DNA of 21,844 nucleotides from NCBI GenBank assembly GCA_025925615.1, contig JAICLN010000013.1, positions 1 through 21,844 of the forward strand, read 5' to 3'. This document shows positions 14,460 to 21,276 of this stretch, one piece after another; the stretch's first letter is position 1, and every line of letters begins with the position of its first letter. The stretch is from Actinomycetospora sp. (GTDB lineage: Bacteria; Actinomycetota; Actinomycetes; Mycobacteriales; Pseudonocardiaceae). Both the position numbers and the translations under genes were made by a program. The notes below the pieces were generated by a model. The model saw nothing but the letters and a program-made list of their open reading frames with translations, did no database searches and had not been told where the DNA came from.

Positions 14460-15505
14460 GGATGGTCTCCGTTCGGTGGGGGCGTGGGACGGGAGCGGGT
14501 GGATCCGTTCGGCGCTGCCGCCGGCTCCGCGGGGCGTGCCGACCCGGGGCGGGGGGAGGTCCGGCGCGTGGGCGGCGCGGACTCCCGGCCGGGCTCGGCC
14601 GCCCGGGCGGGCGTGAACAGCGGGTACGGCGCGGAGCCGGCGAGCCCGTCGGTCACCGAGGGGTTCTGCTTGCGCGAGGCCATGAGGCTGCGGGCGTAGT
14701 TCTGCAGTTCGAGCATCTCGGCGGCGACCTGCTGGCGGGCCGCGATCCAGCGCTGCTCCTCCCGGTCCCGCTCGTTCTCCTGCTGGCGCAGGGCCTCGCG
14801 GGAGCGCTCGAGCTCGGCGCGGCTGCGCCGCTCCGAGGTCGTGACCTCCTCGAGCCGCCGCTCGGCGCGCCGCAGGGCCCCGGCGACCGGGTTGAACGAC
14901 ACGAAGGTGGCGACCATGGCGGCCACCCCGCTGGCGAGGAAGAGCGCCCCGAACAGCACGGCGGGGAGTGCGGCCGAGAACTCGATGCCGCCCGAGGACG
15001 AGCCGAAGCCCCCGCCGGAGGACCCGAACCCGCCCGACGACGACCCGAAGCCGCCGGAGGACGAGCCGAATCCGCCCGACGAGGAGCCGAACGGGTCCGA
15101 CGACGTCGTCGAGGGCGTCAGCAGCCGGGTCACGAACGACGCCACGCCCAGCACGAGCCAGACGAGGCCCGACGCGATCGTCAGGGTCGTGCTCGCCCGC
15201 GTGTCCCCGCAGCGACGCCGGGCGAGGCCCTGGCCGACGAGGTGGGCGAGCCCGACGGCCGCCGCGGCGAACCCGACGGTGCCGATGACGATGAGGAAGG
15301 TCGACCCGCGGAACACCCGGGCCAGCACGACGTAGAAGGCGGCGATGTCGCCGCCGATGGCCAGGATGATGATCCCGAGCGCGAGGAAGTCCTCCCGCGA
15401 ACGGTTGATCAGCATCGTCGAGTCCCGGTACGAGCGCGGGATCGGCGCGGCCGGCGCGCGGCGCGCCCTGCGCCCGCCGCGGCCGGGCGGCGTCGGCCCG
15501 GTCAT
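14456..15505 (-). CDS. Four-TM membrane protein with FGSSSGG repeat loop and coiled coil
   Basis: A 349-residue membrane protein, not recognised as a named family. After a basic, cytosolic N-terminus it has TM segments at about 41-63, 69-93, 106-128 and 179-203. The loop between TM3 and TM4, outside by the positive-inside rule, holds five FGSSSGG-type heptads (139-173). After TM4 comes a charged helical coiled coil (about 209-272, RRAERRLEEVTTSERRSRAE onward) and a proline-rich cytosolic tail. The ATG at 15505 overlaps the preceding stop as ATGA, and its own stop overlaps the lipoprotein start as GTGA. The order membrane protein then OmpA lipoprotein suggests a complex linking membrane and cell wall; that is inference. 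Confidence 0.8.
   Translation of the reverse strand: MTGPTPPGRGGRRARRAPAAPIPRSYRDSTMLINRSREDFLALGIIILAIGGDIAAFYVVLARVFRGSTFLIVIGTVGFAAAAVGLAHLVGQGLARRRCGDTRASTTLTIASGLVWLVLGVASFVTRLLTPSTTSSDPFGSSSGGFGSSSGGFGSSSGGFGSSGGGFGSSSGGIEFSAALPAVLFGALFLASGVAAMVATFVSFNPVAGALRRAERRLEEVTTSERRSRAELERSREALRQQENERDREEQRWIAARQQVAAEMLELQNYARSLMASRKQNPSVTDGLAGSAPYPLFTPARAAEPGRESAPPTRRTSPRPGSARPAEPAAAPNGSTRSRPTPPPNGDHP
14988..15092 (-). repeat. Five in-frame 21-bp repeats encoding FGSSSGG
   Basis: Five consecutive 21-base units with small substitutions encode FGSSSGG (one FGSSGGG) in the presumed extracellular loop of the four-TM protein. Most substitutions are synonymous, so the amino-acid repeat is better kept than the DNA repeat. 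Copy number could vary by slippage. Confidence 0.85.
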
Positions 15506-16371
15506 CGCGGGTCCCTCGGTCGCTCGCGCGCGAACGGCTGATCGGTCACGGGCTCGTCGGTCTCCTCGGTGCGGGCGTGCGCCCCCGCACGCGCCGCCAG
15601 GGACGCGTCGGCGGGGAACGTCGTGCCGTACGACGCGGGTGTCACCCGGATCGGGCCGGTGGCGGGATCCGGGGGCGGCGGGGTCGGCGGGGTCGGCGAT
15701 GCGTCCCGCGACCCGCGGGCGGCCCGGGCGACGGTCCGGCGCAGCAGCCCCGGCCCCCGTCCCGGGTCCTGGTCGGCCGGACCGGCCGCGTCGGCCACCG
15801 GCTCCATGAGGCGGTCGCGGGCGTCGGCGTAGTCGCGGCGGGCGATCTCGAGGGCGCGCCGGTCGCGCTCGAGCGCGGCCTCGGCGTCCGCGAGCTGGCG
15901 GCGGGCGCCGCCGACGAGGCGGTCGATGACGGCGTGGTGGTCGGCGTGCTCGGAGTCGATGCGGGCGAGCCAGCCCGACGCCCAGGAGGCGATCAGCGGG
16001 TCGAGCGCGCCGCCGGTGCCCTCGTCGACCGCGTTCGGCAGCAGGTCGTTCACCAGGGCGCGGACCCGGCCGCGGGCGGCGGCGACGTCGGGGCTGGCCT
16101 GGTTGGGATAGGGCATCGGGCCGACGCGGTCCTCCGCGTAGACCTGGGAGAACCGCTTCTCCTCCGGGGTGCCGGGAGCCCGCAGGCCGCGGGGCACCTC
16201 GGTCTCGGCCGTGCCCCCCGCGCGCGAGCCCCGGGCTCCGGGGGCCGGCGGGGCGCCCCCGACGGCCCCGAAGCCGGAGCCGCCGGAGCCGCCCGGGGTG
16301 GGTGGGACGGCCTCGTCGCCCCGGGGGCGGCGTCGGCCGAGGCGGCGCCACCACGGAGTGGTCGGGGTCAT
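15502..16371 (-). CDS. Hypothetical coiled-coil protein, second gene of envelope operon
   Basis: A 289-residue protein I cannot name. It begins MTPTTPWWRRLGRRRPRG, followed by a Gly/Pro-rich linker to about residue 60. A conserved-looking block follows (EEKRFSQVYAEDRVGPMPYP, VRALVNDLLPNAVDEG, LIASWASGWLARIDSE), then a long helical coiled coil (HAVIDRLVGGARRQLADAEA through ARRDYADARDRLME) and a disordered tail. No signal peptide or membrane segment is visible. The ATG at 16371 shares its first base position with the previous stop (TGATG), and its own stop overlaps the next ATG (ATGA). The 753-residue open frame extending to 17763 is mostly antisense to the upstream gene and is not used. Confidence 0.75.
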   Translation of the reverse strand: MTPTTPWWRRLGRRRPRGDEAVPPTPGGSGGSGFGAVGGAPPAPGARGSRAGGTAETEVPRGLRAPGTPEEKRFSQVYAEDRVGPMPYPNQASPDVAAARGRVRALVNDLLPNAVDEGTGGALDPLIASWASGWLARIDSEHADHHAVIDRLVGGARRQLADAEAALERDRRALEIARRDYADARDRLMEPVADAAGPADQDPGRGPGLLRRTVARAARGSRDASPTPPTPPPPDPATGPIRVTPASYGTTFPADASLAARAGAHARTEETDEPVTDQPFARERPRDPR

Positions 16372-17330
16372 CAGGTCTCCTCGCCGGGGTCGGCGTGCTC
16401 GGCGTGCTCGGCGTGCTCGGCGGCGTCCACCCAGCCCGGGATGCGCGGGTGCTGCGCCGCGAGGAGCGGGCCGACCCGGTCCCCCGCGGGGTGGTGGTGC
16501 ACGAGGTGGCGCTCGTAGGCGGAGATGCGGCGCATGATCTGCGCGTGCAGCCGCCGCACGCGGGTGGCCCCGACGACCTCGCGGGCCGCCAGGGCGGCCC
16601 GGACCCGCGCGAGCTCCTCGTGGGCGGCCGCCGCCGTCTTCCGCAGCCGGTCGACCTCCTCGGCCAGCGGCCGGCGCAGGGCGTCGTACTCGCGGGCGCG
16701 GCGGGCGCGCACCACGTCCTCGGCGGTGCCGGACTCGCCGCCGCGGCGCAGGGCCAGCTGGTCGTCGGCGAGCAGGACCGGCCAGCCGGCCAGGCGCTCC
16801 TGCGCGTGCCCGACGGCCAGCTCGGTCTGCTCGAGGCGCGCGACGAGGGCGGCCTCGGACTCCAGCAGCGGCGCGAGCTCGATGTCGAGCCGCAGCCGCT
16901 CGCGGTGGCTGCGCGCCAGGAAGTCCTGCGCGAACTCCTCGAGCGTGGGGGTGCCGGGCGGGCGGCCGGGGTCGAGTCCGGGCAGGCCGGCGCGGCCGTC
17001 GGCGCGGGCACGCCACCAGTCGAGGACCCGACGGGTCGGGGTGTACGGCGGGAGGCCGCCGGGGGAGGCGTTCGGCGGCGCGATCCGGGTGGCGCCCGGG
17101 CCCGGCGTTCCCGACGGCTGCTCGCGGCGCTCCCCGCCGGCGTGCGACCCCGTGCCCGGCGACCCCGTGCCCGACGACCCCGTGCCCGACGACGGCGTTT
17201 CCGGGGACGGCGCGGGCGCCGGGATGCCGGTCACCGGGGTGTCCGGTCCGAGGGAGAGCGTCGCGTCGGCGGGTGGCGTGCGGTGGGCGCCCGGGGGCGC
17301 GGCGCGACGTGCGTCGGCCGGCCGGCTCAT
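16371..17330 (-). CDS. Hypothetical coiled-coil protein, first gene of envelope operon
   Basis: A 319-residue protein not recognised by family. The N-terminal third is disordered and rich in Pro, Gly, Ser and Thr, including GTGSS-type repeats. After the tryptophan pair in RRVLDWWRARADGR comes a long alpha-helical region (about 130-280: LEEFAQDFLARSHRERLRLD, EAALVARLEQTELAVGHAQE, ARRAREYDALRRPLAEEVDR, AHEELARVRAALAAREVV) that should form coiled coils. It then ends in HLVHHHPAGDRVGP and EHA repeats. No membrane segment is seen. The ATG at 17330 is chosen because GGGAGGT lies 3 to 4 bases upstream; upstream in-frame starts to 17450 lack such a site. It heads four overlapping genes. Confidence 0.75.
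   Translation of the reverse strand: MSRPADARRAAPPGAHRTPPADATLSLGPDTPVTGIPAPAPSPETPSSGTGSSGTGSPGTGSHAGGERREQPSGTPGPGATRIAPPNASPGGLPPYTPTRRVLDWWRARADGRAGLPGLDPGRPPGTPTLEEFAQDFLARSHRERLRLDIELAPLLESEAALVARLEQTELAVGHAQERLAGWPVLLADDQLALRRGGESGTAEDVVRARRAREYDALRRPLAEEVDRLRKTAAAAHEELARVRAALAAREVVGATRVRRLHAQIMRRISAYERHLVHHHPAGDRVGPLLAAQHPRIPGWVDAAEHAEHAEHADPGEET
16391..16417 (-). repeat. Three 9-bp repeats encoding EHA
   Basis: CGGCGTGCT occurs three times in tandem, encoding the AEHAEHAEHA tail of the 319-residue coiled-coil protein. It is in frame and could change copy number without a frameshift. Confidence 0.8.
17146..17190 (-). repeat. Three 15-bp repeats encoding a GTGSS-type sequence
   Basis: Three units of GACCCCGTGCCCGRC lie head to tail. 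On the minus strand they encode a Gly-Thr-Gly-Ser-(Ser/Pro) repeat in the disordered N-terminus of the 319-residue protein. Confidence 0.85.
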
Positions 17331-18068
17331 CGGACCTCCCGCCCGGGGTCCTCGCCGGACGCGCATCGGGTGAGTTCTCGTCGTGCACCGGCCGGGACCG
17401 GCCGCGTCGGGACCGCGTGGCCCGCACCCCCGGCCCGATTCTAGGGCCACCGTCCGAGGGCGCCGTCGCGTACCGGCACCTCCCGGCCCCCGGGGCCGAC
17501 ACGCGCGCCGGGGCGGGCCCGCCAGGGCGCCCCTTCACTCGACGGCGTGAACCTGCGCGCGACGGGCCGCGCCCCCGTCGGGGGGACGACACGACGCGGG
17601 CCGCTGACGACGGCGGGGGCAGCCCTCGACGCGTGACCGAACCAGCGCGCCGCGCGGCCGTGGCGGCCCGCGCCGGGGTGCGGGTGGTGGGCGAGAACCC
17701 GGGTCCGCCGTCGCGTGCGGGCTCTTCGGCCCTCCGGTTCGCTGCCGAGAACGACCTCGCCACCCCGCGCAGCGGGTCTCGTGCCGGGCGACCACGCGGC
17801 GGCGGTCACCGGCTGACGCGTCCTCAGGTCCCGCGCTGCGGCAGGGCCGAGCGTCCCTGATCGTCATGACTCCGTACGGGACGTGGGCATCGACGTGCAG
17901 CACCTCGGCCATCGCCTGCGAACCGGGCCGTCGGGGTTCAGGAAGCCCCGTCGTCGTCCCGGCCCCGCGGTCGTCTGCTCACCGACCGTGATCTGGCAGC
18001 GTAGGGCCCGCTGATCGCCGGAGCGGCCTCCCAGACCGGGCGGAGCCGGACGGAGAGGGGAGTCCGAC
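17331..18068. other. 738-base region without a convincing gene
   Basis: This region separates the minus-strand envelope operon from plus-strand UDP-glucose dehydrogenase and must hold both promoters. Open frames on both strands translate to arginine, proline and glycine-rich sequence with no recognisable motif. One minus-strand frame starting at 17912 opens plausibly (MAEVLHVDAHVPYGV) but soon degenerates, so it may be chance or a remnant. No RNA gene, repeat or mobile element was seen. Confidence 0.55.
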
Positions 18069-19442
18069 GTGTTCGCACGACGGGTCATGGTGGTGGGGAC
18101 GGGCTACGTCGGGTTGACGACGGGGGCGTGTCTGGCGTCGCTGGGTCACGAGGTGGTGTGCGCGGACATCGACACCGCCAAGGTGGAGCGGTTGCGCCGC
18201 GGGGTGGTCGACATCGTGGAGCCGGACCTGGCGGAGCTGGTGGCCGAGCAGACCTCGGCGGGGCGGTTGACGTTCGTGGTGGGGAACTCGGCGGCGCTGG
18301 AGTCCTTCGAAGACGCCCACTCGCCCGAGGTGATCTTCCTCTGCGTGCCGACGCCGATGGGGGCCGGCGGGGTCGCCGACCTGCGTGCGGTGGAGTCGGT
18401 GATCGAGGAGATCGGGCGGTCGCTGGCGCCGGGCACGGTGGTGGTGAACAAGTCGACGGTGCCGGTGGGGACCGCGGAGCGGACCGCGGAGATGCTCGAG
18501 CGCACCGACGTGGCGGTGGTGTCGAACCCGGAGTTCCTGCGCGAGGGCGCGGCGGTCAGGGACTTCCTGGGGCCGGACCGGATCGTGGTGGGTTCGGACA
18601 ACCAGGACGCCGCGGAGCGGGTGGCGGCGCTGTACGCGCGTCTGGGTGCGCCGACGGTGCTGACGGATGCGGCGTCGGCGGAGCTGATGAAGTACGCGGC
18701 GAACTGCTTCCTGGCGATGAAGCTGTCGTACGTGAACGCAATGGCCGAGCTGTGCGAGCGGGTCGGCGCGGACATCTCCGACGTCACCGAGGGGATCGGC
18801 TACGACCGCCGGATCGGGCAGGCGTTCCTGGCGCCGGGGCCGGGCTGGGGCGGGTCGTGCCTGCCCAAGGACACCCACGCGCTGTTGCAGGTCGCGGACG
18901 CGGCGGACTTCGAGTTCCGGCTGTTGCGGGCGACGATCGACACGAACACCCGGCAGCGGCAGCGGATCGTGGACAAGGTGCGGCTGGCGGTGACCGGGAA
19001 GCGGACCGGGTCGCTGTCGCGGGTGCGGTTGGCGCTGTTGGGGCTGACGTTCAAGGCCGGGACCGACGACCTGCGGGACTCGCCGGCGTTGGCGATCGCG
19101 GCGTTGCTGCGGCAGGCAGGCGCGGACCTGGTGGGGTTCGACCCGGCGTTCGTGGACGGGCCGGACGCGATGAAGTTCCGCGACGGGGAGCCGGCGCCGT
19201 CGGAGATCGAGGGGGTGCCACTGGCGGTGGACGCGGTGTCGGCGGCGCAGGGCGCGGAGGCGGTGCTGGTGCTCACCGAGTGGCCCCAGTTCCGGTCGCT
19301 GGACTGGTCGGTGATGGCCGCGGCGATGAAGCGCCCGTTGGTGGTCGACACCCGCAACCTCGTCGACCCGGCCCTGCTGCGCCGCGCCGGGCTCACCGCC
19401 GTCGGGCTCGGCCGTCGCGGCGATGACACGCTGGACGACTGA
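18069..19442 (+). CDS. ugd: UDP-glucose 6-dehydrogenase
   Basis: A complete 457-residue enzyme that oxidises UDP-glucose twice with NAD to UDP-glucuronate, the precursor of acidic and pentose sugars for cell-surface glycans. It has the N-terminal NAD loop VMVVGTGYVGLTTGACLASLGHEV, VPTPMGAGGVADL, STVPVGTAE, NPEFLREGAAVRDFL, the K208/N212 pair in ELMKYAANCFLAMKLS, and the catalytic cysteine C264 in GWGGSCLPKD. The C-domain has LLGLTFKAGTDDLRDSPAL and VLVLTEWPQF. The GTG at 18069 follows a purine-rich site (GGAGAGGGGAG) about 6 bases upstream. It is monocistronic here, closed by the hairpin at 19457-19504. It could supply UDP-glucuronate to the glycosyltransferases at the other end of the window, although about 10 kb of other genes intervene. 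Confidence 0.96.
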   Translation: MFARRVMVVGTGYVGLTTGACLASLGHEVVCADIDTAKVERLRRGVVDIVEPDLAELVAEQTSAGRLTFVVGNSAALESFEDAHSPEVIFLCVPTPMGAGGVADLRAVESVIEEIGRSLAPGTVVVNKSTVPVGTAERTAEMLERTDVAVVSNPEFLREGAAVRDFLGPDRIVVGSDNQDAAERVAALYARLGAPTVLTDAASAELMKYAANCFLAMKLSYVNAMAELCERVGADISDVTEGIGYDRRIGQAFLAPGPGWGGSCLPKDTHALLQVADAADFEFRLLRATIDTNTRQRQRIVDKVRLAVTGKRTGSLSRVRLALLGLTFKAGTDDLRDSPALAIAALLRQAGADLVGFDPAFVDGPDAMKFRDGEPAPSEIEGVPLAVDAVSAAQGAEAVLVLTEWPQFRSLDWSVMAAAMKRPLVVDTRNLVDPALLRRAGLTAVGLGRRGDDTLDD

Positions 19443-19456
19443 GCACTCCCTGCCGA

Positions 19457-19504
19457 ACGAACGGCCCGTTCGTCACCATCGACAGTGACGAACGGGCCGT
19501 TCGT
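19457..19504. terminator. 20-bp perfect stem with nested palindromes between convergent genes
   Basis: Arms at 19457-19476 and 19485-19504 are exact reverse complements with an 8-base loop (CATCGACA). Each arm is itself an interrupted palindrome of ACGAACGG and CCGTTCGT around one base, giving four half-sites. It lies between the ugd stop (19442) and the stop of the minus-strand NmrA-like gene (19532), so a two-way terminator is the simplest reading. Confidence 0.82.
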
Positions 19505-19531
19505 CCGTTCCGGGAGCGGGCCGTACCGCGC

Positions 19532-20395
19532 TCAGCGGGCCGGGCTCAGCGCCGTCGTCAGGAACTCGCGGAGCGACGTCGCGGGACGGCCCACCAGCTC
19601 GGCGAGCGCCGGGTCGGCCGGGGCGAAGTCGCCCTGCCTGCTCGCGGCGAACATCCCGAGCATCATCTCGGCCATCGGACGCGGCGCGCCGCCCGCGACC
19701 ATGCCGGTCACGTACTCGTCGTCGTCGACCACGACCCGCCGGATCGGCCGGCCGGTGATCTCCCCGGCGATCTCCGCCACGGCGTCGAGGTCCACGGCTT
19801 CGGGGCCGGTCAGCGGGCGGGTCGGCCCGTCCGGCCCGCCGTCGACGAGGAGGCGCGCGATCGCCGCCGCGAGGTCGGGCCGGGTGGTCCAGGCGACCGG
19901 GCCGTCGGCGGGCAGCCGGAGCTCGCCGGTGCTCGCGGCGTCGCCGAGCAACCGCGGGACCGTCTCGGCGTAGAACCCGTTGCGCAGCGACGTCCACGCC
20001 ACGCCCGCCCCGGCGAGGTCCGCCTCGGCCGCGGCGTGGTCCGGCGCGGCGGCGAACGGCGAGTCCGCGCGGGCCCCCTGGTGGGAGGTGTAGAGGACGC
20101 GACCCGCCCCGGCCGCGACAGCCGCCTCGACGGCCGTGCGGTGCAGGGCGCGCGCCGCGTCGCCCAGGGCGTTCGCGCTGACGACCAGCACCTGGTCCGC
20201 GCCCTCGAACGCGTCGGCGAGCGACCCGGGCTCGGCGAAGTCTCCGCGTCGCACCCGGACCCCGCGGTCCGCGAGATCCCCCGCGTCCGCCGGGTCGCGC
20301 ACGCTCACCCCGACCTGCTCGACGGGGACGAGCTCGAGCAGGCGCTCGACCACGCCCCGCCCCAGCACGCCGTTGGCCCCGGTCACCACGATCAT
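19532..20395 (-). CDS. NmrA-like NAD(P)-binding protein (quinone oxidoreductase-like)
   Basis: A 287-residue atypical short-chain dehydrogenase. The N-terminus MIVVTGANGVLGRGVVERLL carries the GxxGxxG dinucleotide loop, followed by VRVRRGDFAEPGSLADAFEG and ADQVLVVSA. The family-typical LYTSHQGA replaces the tyrosine-lysine catalytic pair of classical SDRs, and AWTSLRNGFYAE matches NmrA/QorB-type proteins that reduce quinones or sense NADP redox state. The ATG at 20395 is preferred over the adjacent TTG at 20398 because AGGGG lies about 7 bases upstream. It is divergent from the TetR gene with an 83-base gap holding a palindrome, the usual layout for a regulator controlling its neighbour and itself. 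The physiological substrate is unknown. Confidence 0.87.
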   Translation of the reverse strand: MIVVTGANGVLGRGVVERLLELVPVEQVGVSVRDPADAGDLADRGVRVRRGDFAEPGSLADAFEGADQVLVVSANALGDAARALHRTAVEAAVAAGAGRVLYTSHQGARADSPFAAAPDHAAAEADLAGAGVAWTSLRNGFYAETVPRLLGDAASTGELRLPADGPVAWTTRPDLAAAIARLLVDGGPDGPTRPLTGPEAVDLDAVAEIAGEITGRPIRRVVVDDDEYVTGMVAGGAPRPMAEMMLGMFAASRQGDFAPADPALAELVGRPATSLREFLTTALSPAR

Positions 20396-20449
20396 CAATG
20401 TCCCCTATCGCTGCTACTGCCATGACGCTAGCACCGGAAACGACGGGGC

Positions 20450-20469
20450 GCTAACGCAAGGCTGTTAGC
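20450..20469. promoter_or_regulatory. Probable TetR operator palindrome
   Basis: GCTAAC (20450-20455) and GTTAGC (20464-20469) form a perfect 6-bp inverted repeat with an 8-base spacer inside the 83-base divergent gap. The right half overlaps the possible -10 (TAGCAT, 20466-20471) of the tetR-type gene, so binding would block its promoter. The palindrome size and location fit a TetR dimer site. Confidence 0.6.
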
Positions 20470-20471
20470 AT
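20466..20471 (+). promoter_or_regulatory. Possible -10 element for a leaderless tetR-type transcript
   Basis: TAGCAT fits the actinobacterial TANNNT pattern and ends 7 bases before the GTG at 20479. No Shine-Dalgarno lies between, so transcription would begin at or next to the start codon. Confidence 0.4.
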
Positions 20472-20478
20472 CGTTACC

Positions 20479-21174
20479 GTGGACGAGGGTGACGGACCGC
20501 GGGCGCGCATCGTCGAGGCGGCGGCGCGCCTGCTGGAGGACGGCGGCGCGGAAGCGGTGTCGACGCGGGCCGTGAGCGGTGCGGCCGGGGTGCAGGCGCC
20601 GACGATCTACCGCCTCTTCGGCGACAAGGCCGGGCTGCTCGACGCCGTCGTCAGCCACGGGTTCGAGACCTACCTGGCCGAGAAGACCGTGCGGGAGGAG
20701 AGCGACGACCCGGTCGCCGACCTCCGCCTCGGGTGGGACCTCCACGTCGGTCTCGCCCTCGAGCGCCCGGCCCTCTACACGCTGATGTACGCGCGCCCGA
20801 GCGGGGAGGGTTACTCGCCGGCGGCCCGGGCGGCGTTCGCGGTACTCGCGACGCTGGTGCGCCGGATCGCCGCGGCGGGGCGGCTGCGGGTCCCGGAGGG
20901 CCGGGCGGTCGGGCTGGTGCACTCGACGGGGGCCGGCACCGCGCTCTCGCTGATCGCGGTGCCCCCGGAGAAGCGCGACCCGGGCCTCTCCGACGCGGCC
21001 CGCGAGGCGGTGATCGCGGCGATCACGAACGACGCGCCCACGGCTCCGGAACCGGGCCCGGTCGCGGCCGCGGTGTCGCTGCGGGCCGCGCTCGACGACG
21101 TCGAGGTGCTCACCGACGCGGAGCGGGCGTTGCTGGCCGAGTGGCTGGACCGCATCGGTGCCTCCGGGCGGTAG
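20479..21174 (+). CDS. TetR family transcriptional regulator
   Basis: A 231-residue regulator. The N-terminal TetR DNA-binding domain reads ARIVEAAARLLEDGGAEAVS, TRAVSGAAGVQAPTIYRLFG and DKAGLLDAVVSHGF. The C-terminal ligand domain contains DLRLGWDLHVGLALERPALY and TLMYARPSG, typical of the family. It probably represses the divergent NmrA-like gene and itself through the palindrome at 20450-20469, responding to an unknown small molecule. The GTG at 20479 has no ribosome-binding site, consistent with a leaderless message. The gene converges with the AraC-type gene 102 bases downstream. Confidence 0.9.
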   Translation: MDEGDGPRARIVEAAARLLEDGGAEAVSTRAVSGAAGVQAPTIYRLFGDKAGLLDAVVSHGFETYLAEKTVREESDDPVADLRLGWDLHVGLALERPALYTLMYARPSGEGYSPAARAAFAVLATLVRRIAAAGRLRVPEGRAVGLVHSTGAGTALSLIAVPPEKRDPGLSDAAREAVIAAITNDAPTAPEPGPVAAAVSLRAALDDVEVLTDAERALLAEWLDRIGASGR

Positions 21175-21229
21175 GGGGCCGGCGTCGACCGTGGTCTCCG
21201 CGGCCGGGCCGCGCCGAGCGGAGCGTCAG

Positions 21230-21245
21230 GGTTGCCGCGGCAGCC
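21230..21245. terminator. Short hairpin between convergent regulator genes
   Basis: GGTTGC (21230-21235) and GCAGCC (21240-21245) can form a 6-bp stem (one G-T pair) with a CGCG loop in the 102-base gap between convergent stops. It is short, so its role as a terminator is tentative. Confidence 0.28.
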
Positions 21246-21276
21246 GTGGGAGTCCACTCGGTCCCGTCGGCCGTCA

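Noticed and set aside
12813..14699. 628-residue plus-strand open frame
   Set aside because: Antisense shadow of the OmpA-lipoprotein gene and neighbours.
16391..17190. CRISPR-like short tandem repeats
   Set aside because: The 9-bp and 15-bp units are contiguous, in frame and without spacers, so they are coding repeats.
16372..17763. Upstream extension of the 289-residue coiled-coil frame
   Set aside because: It runs out of frame through the 319-residue gene; the ATG at 16371 with TGATG overlap fits the operon.
17535..17912. 125-residue minus-strand frame starting MAEVLHVDAHVPYGV
   Set aside because: Only the first 20 or so residues look protein-like; the rest is Arg/Pro-rich. Kept only as a possible remnant.
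18128..19426. 432-residue plus-strand frame inside ugd
   Set aside because: Shadow of UDP-glucose dehydrogenase in another frame, Gly/Arg-rich.
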